Shown here in pieces: positions 60,114 through 64,000 of a DNA stretch of 64,000 nucleotides (position 1 is the stretch's first letter; every line of letters begins with the position of its first letter). The DNA is taken from the NCBI RefSeq assembly GCF_020089865.1, contig NZ_JAIRBM010000003.1, forward strand, positions 310,001 through 374,000. Direction: 5' to 3'. The translations under genes and the position numbers were made by a program. The stretch is from Microvirga puerhi. GTDB taxonomy: Bacteria; Pseudomonadota; Alphaproteobacteria; Rhizobiales; Beijerinckiaceae. The notes beneath the pieces are model-generated. The model was not told the origin of the DNA, searched no databases, and worked only from the letters and a program-made list of their open reading frames with translations.

Positions 60114-63100
60114 ATGACCCGCCGTTCCCTTCCCCCGCAAGTGCGCGCGCGTGGCGTGACAGCCGTGCTCGGCCCGACGAATACCGGCAAGACCCACCTC
60201 GCCATCGAGCGGATGCTTGGTCACGAGTCGGGGATGATCGGCCTGCCGCTGCGGCTCCTGGCGCGAGAGGTTTATCAGCGCGTCGTGGAAAAGGCGGGGG
60301 CCCACAACGTCGCCCTGGTCACTGGCGAAGAGAAGATCAAGCCTGACCGGCCCCGCTACTGGATATCGACCGTGGAGGCGATGCCGCGAGATCTCGATCT
60401 CGCCTTCGTGGCCGTCGACGAGATTCAGCTCGCTGCTGATCTCGATCGGGGTCACGTCTTCACCGATCGGTTGCTGAACCAGCGCGGGCGCGAAGAGACG
60501 CTGCTGATCGGCTCCAATACCATGCGGCCCCTTATCGAGACCCTGATCCCAGGGGTGCATGTGATCACCCGGCCCCGCCTGTCGCAGCTCTCCTTCGCGG
60601 GCGAAAAGAAGGTGTCGCGTCTGCCCAGGCGGACGGCAATCGTCGCGTTTTCCGCTGAGGAGGTCTACGCCATCGCGGAGCTGATCCGCCGCCAACGGGG
60701 TGGAGCGGCGGTCGTGCTCGGCGCCCTCTCGCCTCGCACTCGAAATGCCCAGGTAGAACTCTACCAATCCGGGGACGTGGAATATCTTGTCGCCACCGAT
60801 GCGGTGGGCATGGGACTCAATCTCGATGTCGACCACGTGGCCTTCGCGGCCGACAGGAAATTCGATGGCTTCCGGTTCCGCAAGCTTTACCCAGCCGAAC
60901 TCGCGCAGATTGCCGGCCGCGCCGGTCGCCATATGCGGGACGGCACTTTCGGTACCGCCGGGCGCTGTCCGCCCTTCGATGCGGAAACGGTCGAAGCCCT
61001 GGAGAATCATGCCTTCGATCCGGTCCGAATCGTGCAATGGCGGAACCCGGACCTCGATTTTTCGTCCCTAGGCCGGCTGCGCGACAGCCTTTCGGAACAG
61101 CCGCGTGAATACGGACTTGTTCGCGCTCCCATGGGGGAGGACGTAGCGGCACTGGAGATTCTGGCCCGTGACGACGACGTTCAGGCCTATGGTCGGTCGA
61201 AAGTGGCGGTGGAACGTCTGTGGCAGGTGTGCCAAGTTCCTGATTACCGGAAAGTTTCTCCACAGACCCATGCGGATCTCGTGGGGCAGCTCTACCGGTT
61301 CCTAATGAAGGACGGATCCGTACCGGCGGATTGGTTTTCGCGCCATCTTCTGGCAATGGATCGGACAGATGGCGACATCGATACCTTGTCGAACCGCATC
61401 GCTCAGGTCCGGACCTGGTCCTTCGTGGCCAATCGTCCGGACTGGTTGAAGGATCCGGAGCATTGGCAGGGTGTTGCGCGTCAGGTAGAGGACAAGCTAT
61501 CGGACGCGCTCCATGAACGTCTCGCCCAGCGCTTTATCGACAGGCGCACGAGCGTTCTCATGCGGCGCTTGAGAGAGAACACGATGCTCGAAGCGGAAAT
61601 CACGACCACCGGCGATGTTACGGTCGAGGGTCAGCACATCGGTCACCTGCACGGCTTCCATTTCGTGCCTGACCCCCAGGCCGACACCACGGAGGCCAAG
61701 ACCTTGCGGAGCGCGGCCGGCAAGGCCCTCGCCGGCGAGATCGAAGCCAGAGCGGATCGTTTCGCCGAGGCGCCGGACACCATGCTCGTGCTGTCAAACG
61801 ATGGGACGATTCGCTGGATGGGCGACCCTGTCGCAAAGCTGGAGCCGGGCGATAAGCTGTTCGAGCCCCGTCTGCGGATCCTGTCCGATGAGCAGCTGAC
61901 GGGCCCGGCCCGTGACAAGGTCGATGGTCGTCTCAAGGCCTGGCTCAGGGCCTACATCGTGCGCCTGCTTGGCCCCTTGATGGAGCTTGAAAGTTCTCAG
62001 GAGCTTACGGGCCTCGCCCGTGGCATTGGTTTCCAGATCGTCGAGGCCCTCGGCGTGCTCGAGCGCGCGAAAGTGCTCAACGACGTCCGCAGCCTCGATC
62101 AGGACGCCCGTGGCGCCCTGCGCAAGGCCGGCGTCCGGTTCGGCGCCTATCATCTGTATCTGCCTGCCTTGCTCAAGCCTGCCCCGCGCATTCTTGCGGC
62201 GCAGCTCTGGGCACTTCAAAACGGTGGGCTTGACCAGAGGGGCATCGACGAGATCGCTCATCTCGCTCAGTCGGGCCGGACATCGATACCGGTGGACAAG
62301 GAGATCGCGGCAGGCCTTTACCGTGCGGCGGGATTCCGCGTCTGCGGTGATCGCGCCGTGCGCGTCGACATTCTGGAGCGCCTCGCAGACCTGATCCGTC
62401 CGGCGATTGCCTACCGTCCTGGCGCCACCCCGGGGGAGCCCCCGGCTGGAGCGGCTGATGGTGAAAGTTTTGTGGCGACGGTCGCCATGACATCCCTCGT
62501 CGGCTGTGCCGGCGAGGACTTCGGCACCATTCTCAAGTCGCTCGGCTATGTGATGGACCGTCGCCCGGGACCGGCCATTACGGTTCCGCTCGTCCAGGCT
62601 GCGGCGACAACGGCGCTGGCGCAGCCAAGTGGGGATGCTGCATCCGACGCTCCCGCAGCCGAAGCACCAGCTGAAGCCGCTGTGGCCGCGCCGGTGGAGG
62701 CTGGGGAGCCCAACGCAGCCGCCCTTGAAAGCGTGGAAGCCTCCGCCTTCGTGCCGGAGACGGCGCCTGAGGAAGCCGAAACCGTCGCTGCTTCGGTCGA
62801 GTCCGCCGAAACATCCGTTGAGGCACCGGCCGAGCCCGAGGTGATCGAGGTTTGGCGTCAACACCGGCGGCATCATGAGGGAGGCCACGCTCGTCAGGGT
62901 CGCGGTCGGCCCGAGCGAGGCGATCGCCGGCCACGCCACGGTGAGCCACGCTCGGAGGACCGCGCTCCCCGCCATGAACGCAGGCCGGAGCGTCGCGAAG
63001 CAACGGGAGAAGGAGGGCGGCCGCAGAACCGGCCGCCGCGTGGCCCAGGCCGCCCGGACGAGCGCCGCAATGGAGGGGGGCGTCCGGACAAGCGGAGTGA

Positions 63101-63209
63101 GCCGCGGCGCGAACCGAGCTTCGATCGGCGGGAGAAGCAGCCTGATCCGAACTCGCCTTTCGCGAAGCTCATGGCTCTCAAGGCGCAACTTGAGGACAGC
63201 AAAAAGTGA
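60114..63209 (+). CDS. Suv3-like DEAD/DEAH-box RNA helicase with disordered tail
   Basis: This protein of 1031 residues is related to mitochondrial Suv3, the helicase of the RNA degradosome. Motif I is LGPTNTGKTHLAIERML (near residue 22), motif II DEIQ in VAVDEIQLAAD, motif III/IV VLGALSPRTRNAQ, and motif VI QIAGRAGRHMRDG. The helicase core ends near residue 340 and is followed by Suv3-specific C-terminal helices. Residues about 845-930 are Ala/Glu/Pro-rich and the last 100 residues are Arg/Gly/Pro-rich, probably an RNA-binding disordered tail. ATG 60114 is used; TTG 60087 is an alternative. Confidence 0.93.
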   Translation: MTRRSLPPQVRARGVTAVLGPTNTGKTHLAIERMLGHESGMIGLPLRLLAREVYQRVVEKAGAHNVALVTGEEKIKPDRPRYWISTVEAMPRDLDLAFVAVDEIQLAADLDRGHVFTDRLLNQRGREETLLIGSNTMRPLIETLIPGVHVITRPRLSQLSFAGEKKVSRLPRRTAIVAFSAEEVYAIAELIRRQRGGAAVVLGALSPRTRNAQVELYQSGDVEYLVATDAVGMGLNLDVDHVAFAADRKFDGFRFRKLYPAELAQIAGRAGRHMRDGTFGTAGRCPPFDAETVEALENHAFDPVRIVQWRNPDLDFSSLGRLRDSLSEQPREYGLVRAPMGEDVAALEILARDDDVQAYGRSKVAVERLWQVCQVPDYRKVSPQTHADLVGQLYRFLMKDGSVPADWFSRHLLAMDRTDGDIDTLSNRIAQVRTWSFVANRPDWLKDPEHWQGVARQVEDKLSDALHERLAQRFIDRRTSVLMRRLRENTMLEAEITTTGDVTVEGQHIGHLHGFHFVPDPQADTTEAKTLRSAAGKALAGEIEARADRFAEAPDTMLVLSNDGTIRWMGDPVAKLEPGDKLFEPRLRILSDEQLTGPARDKVDGRLKAWLRAYIVRLLGPLMELESSQELTGLARGIGFQIVEALGVLERAKVLNDVRSLDQDARGALRKAGVRFGAYHLYLPALLKPAPRILAAQLWALQNGGLDQRGIDEIAHLAQSGRTSIPVDKEIAAGLYRAAGFRVCGDRAVRVDILERLADLIRPAIAYRPGATPGEPPAGAADGESFVATVAMTSLVGCAGEDFGTILKSLGYVMDRRPGPAITVPLVQAAATTALAQPSGDAASDAPAAEAPAEAAVAAPVEAGEPNAAALESVEASAFVPETAPEEAETVAASVESAETSVEAPAEPEVIEVWRQHRRHHEGGHARQGRGRPERGDRRPRHGEPRSEDRAPRHERRPERREATGEGGRPQNRPPRGPGRPDERRNGGGRPDKRSEPRREPSFDRREKQPDPNSPFAKLMALKAQLEDSKK

Positions 63210-63299
63210 GAAAGCACCGCCGCAGCCCTGTCTTCCGTGCCCAGCCTTTCGGCTCTGCGTGGAACGGGGTTCGGCGGAAGCGTTCTATCTCGGCGGTCG

Positions 63300-63602
63300 A
63301 TGCGTGAGGATCGGCAGCGGATCGACAAATGGCTATGGTTCGCGCGCTTTGCGAAGAGCAGGACCCTGGCGGCGAAGCTCGTCACAAGTGGCTTCGTCAG
63401 GGTGAATGGCCAGAAGGCCGAGAATCCCGCCAAGCCTCTGGCCGTCGGGGATGTCGTTACGTTGGCTCTTGCCCGTGCGACGCTTGTCCTGAGGGTTGAG
63501 GACCTTGGAGAGAGGCGGGGCCCAGCACCGGAAGCACGGCTGCTTTACGCGGATCTCACCCATGACAAGGGAGCGCTTGTCAGGGGAGACGACAGCGAGT
63601 AG
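63300..63602 (+). CDS. RNA-binding S4 domain protein (HslR/Hsp15-like)
   Basis: This 100-residue protein has an S4 domain (RIDKWLWFARFAKSRTLAAK; GFVRVNGQKAENPAKPLAVG), as in Hsp15, which recycles stalled 50S subunits. The C-terminal part is short and basic to acidic. ATG 63300 is preferred to GTG 63237, whose extension lacks similarity. It starts 90 bases after the helicase gene; the two RNA-related genes are commonly adjacent in alphaproteobacteria. Confidence 0.9.
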   Translation: MREDRQRIDKWLWFARFAKSRTLAAKLVTSGFVRVNGQKAENPAKPLAVGDVVTLALARATLVLRVEDLGERRGPAPEARLLYADLTHDKGALVRGDDSE

Positions 63603-63656
63603 AGCGGCGTCAGCGCATTCGCGATCAATACCGGACAGACCCTCAGAGGACCGTTC

Positions 63657-63995
63657 ATGACCTACGTCGTCACTGACAATTGCATCAAGTGCAAATACAT
63701 GGACTGCGTGGAGGTGTGCCCGGTCGATTGTTTCTATGAGGGCGAGAACATGCTCGTCATTCACCCTGACGAGTGCATCGACTGCGGGGTCTGCGAACCG
63801 GAATGCCCGGCCGAGGCCATCAAGAGCGATGCGGAGCCGGGCCTGGAGCAATGGCTCAAGGTGAATGCCGATATGGCCAAGAGCTGGCCCAATATTACCC
63901 AGAAGAAGGATCCCCCTTCTGATGCCAAGGAATTTGATGGCGTTTCGGGTAAATACGAAAAGTTCTTCTCCTCTAATCCTGGCGAGGGGGATTGA
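63657..63995 (+). CDS. fdxA: 7Fe ferredoxin FdxA
   Basis: This 112-residue electron carrier begins [20 protein letters not shown] and has the two cluster-binding blocks [18 protein letters not shown] and [16 protein letters not shown]. The second block gives a [4Fe-4S] centre and the first gives a [3Fe-4S] centre, as in other FdxA proteins. The C-terminal extension is helical. It follows the S4 gene by 54 bases and lies complete, just inside the window end. Confidence 0.95.
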   Translation: MTYVVTDNCIKCKYMDCVEVCPVDCFYEGENMLVIHPDECIDCGVCEPECPAEAIKSDAEPGLEQWLKVNADMAKSWPNITQKKDPPSDAKEFDGVSGKYEKFFSSNPGEGD

Positions 63996-64000
63996 GGAAG

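Overview
The window looks like the chromosome of an alphaproteobacterium of the order Hyphomicrobiales (Rhizobiales). A Methylobacteriaceae or Microvirga-like host is my best guess. The reasons are high GC throughout, promoters of the TTGAC-N17-CTATAG type, the order sdhCDAB ... mdh-sucC-sucD-X-sucA-sucB-lpd, an atpHAGDC cluster without the Fo genes, a Suv3-like helicase followed by an S4 protein and a 7Fe ferredoxin, and the bolA / J-domain / cobS-cobT block. The genus is inferred; the class is well supported. No insertion sequence, prophage, integrase island or CRISPR array is visible. The window is mostly core genome, with accessory stretches at about 8.5-9.5 kb, 11.4-13.2 kb, 44-51 kb and 59.9-60.1 kb.

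Layout. 1-8.6 kb: a GntR regulator (cut by the window edge) divergent from an oligopeptide-type ABC importer (binding protein, two permeases, two ATPases), followed by an M32 carboxypeptidase and a phosphoglycolate phosphatase. This reads as peptide uptake followed by hydrolysis. 8.6-12.2 kb: small exported or membrane proteins, a tRNA-Ala(CGC), then YggT / DUF167 / folD and a lectin-like exported protein. 12.2-16.9 kb: a LysR regulator divergent from sdhCDAB (complex II). 17-19.5 kb: an Inh-type lipoprotein, a ZapE ATPase and a TetR regulator. 19.7-29.2 kb: mdh, sucCD, a DUF1579 gene, sucAB and lpd, so the TCA segment from 2-oxoglutarate to oxaloacetate is nearly complete when sdh is included (fumarase is absent). 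29.2-33.6 kb: thymidine kinase, xerC, priA and a histidine phosphatase. 33.8-38.9 kb: F1-ATPase genes atpHAGD, a 64-residue unknown gene, and atpC, closed by a strong terminator.

39-43.1 kb: proline catabolism, with an ACT-domain protein and bifunctional putA divergent from an Lrp-type regulator; a good inverted repeat lies between them. 43.1-51.3 kb: TerC, an orphan NMT1/TauA-like binding protein, a COG0523 (CobW) GTPase paired with an EamA exporter, a D-Ala-D-Ala carboxypeptidase with a long Lys/Ala/Ser tail, a second EamA protein, and an unusual peroxiredoxin-like + 2OG-Fe(II) oxygenase fusion. 51.4-58.9 kb: a thiolase-like enzyme, BolA, a J-domain protein, CobS and CobT (cobaltochelatase subunits), a Tat-exported phytase-like protein, a VUT/YhhQ transporter and ribosomal protein L28. 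59-64 kb: a DUF3108 exported protein preceded by a possible leader peptide, a remnant of an outer-membrane protein gene, the Suv3-like helicase, an S4-domain protein and FdxA.

The most interesting non-coding signals are a multi-hairpin repeat shared by the sdhA-sdhB and mdh-sucC spacers, and a nested 99-bp palindrome between cobS and cobT. I did not find a convincing wholly new multi-gene system. The best candidates for new biology are the oxygenase fusion, the unknown gene inside the atp operon, the intra-operonic repeat family and the overlapping leader ORF before the DUF3108 gene.
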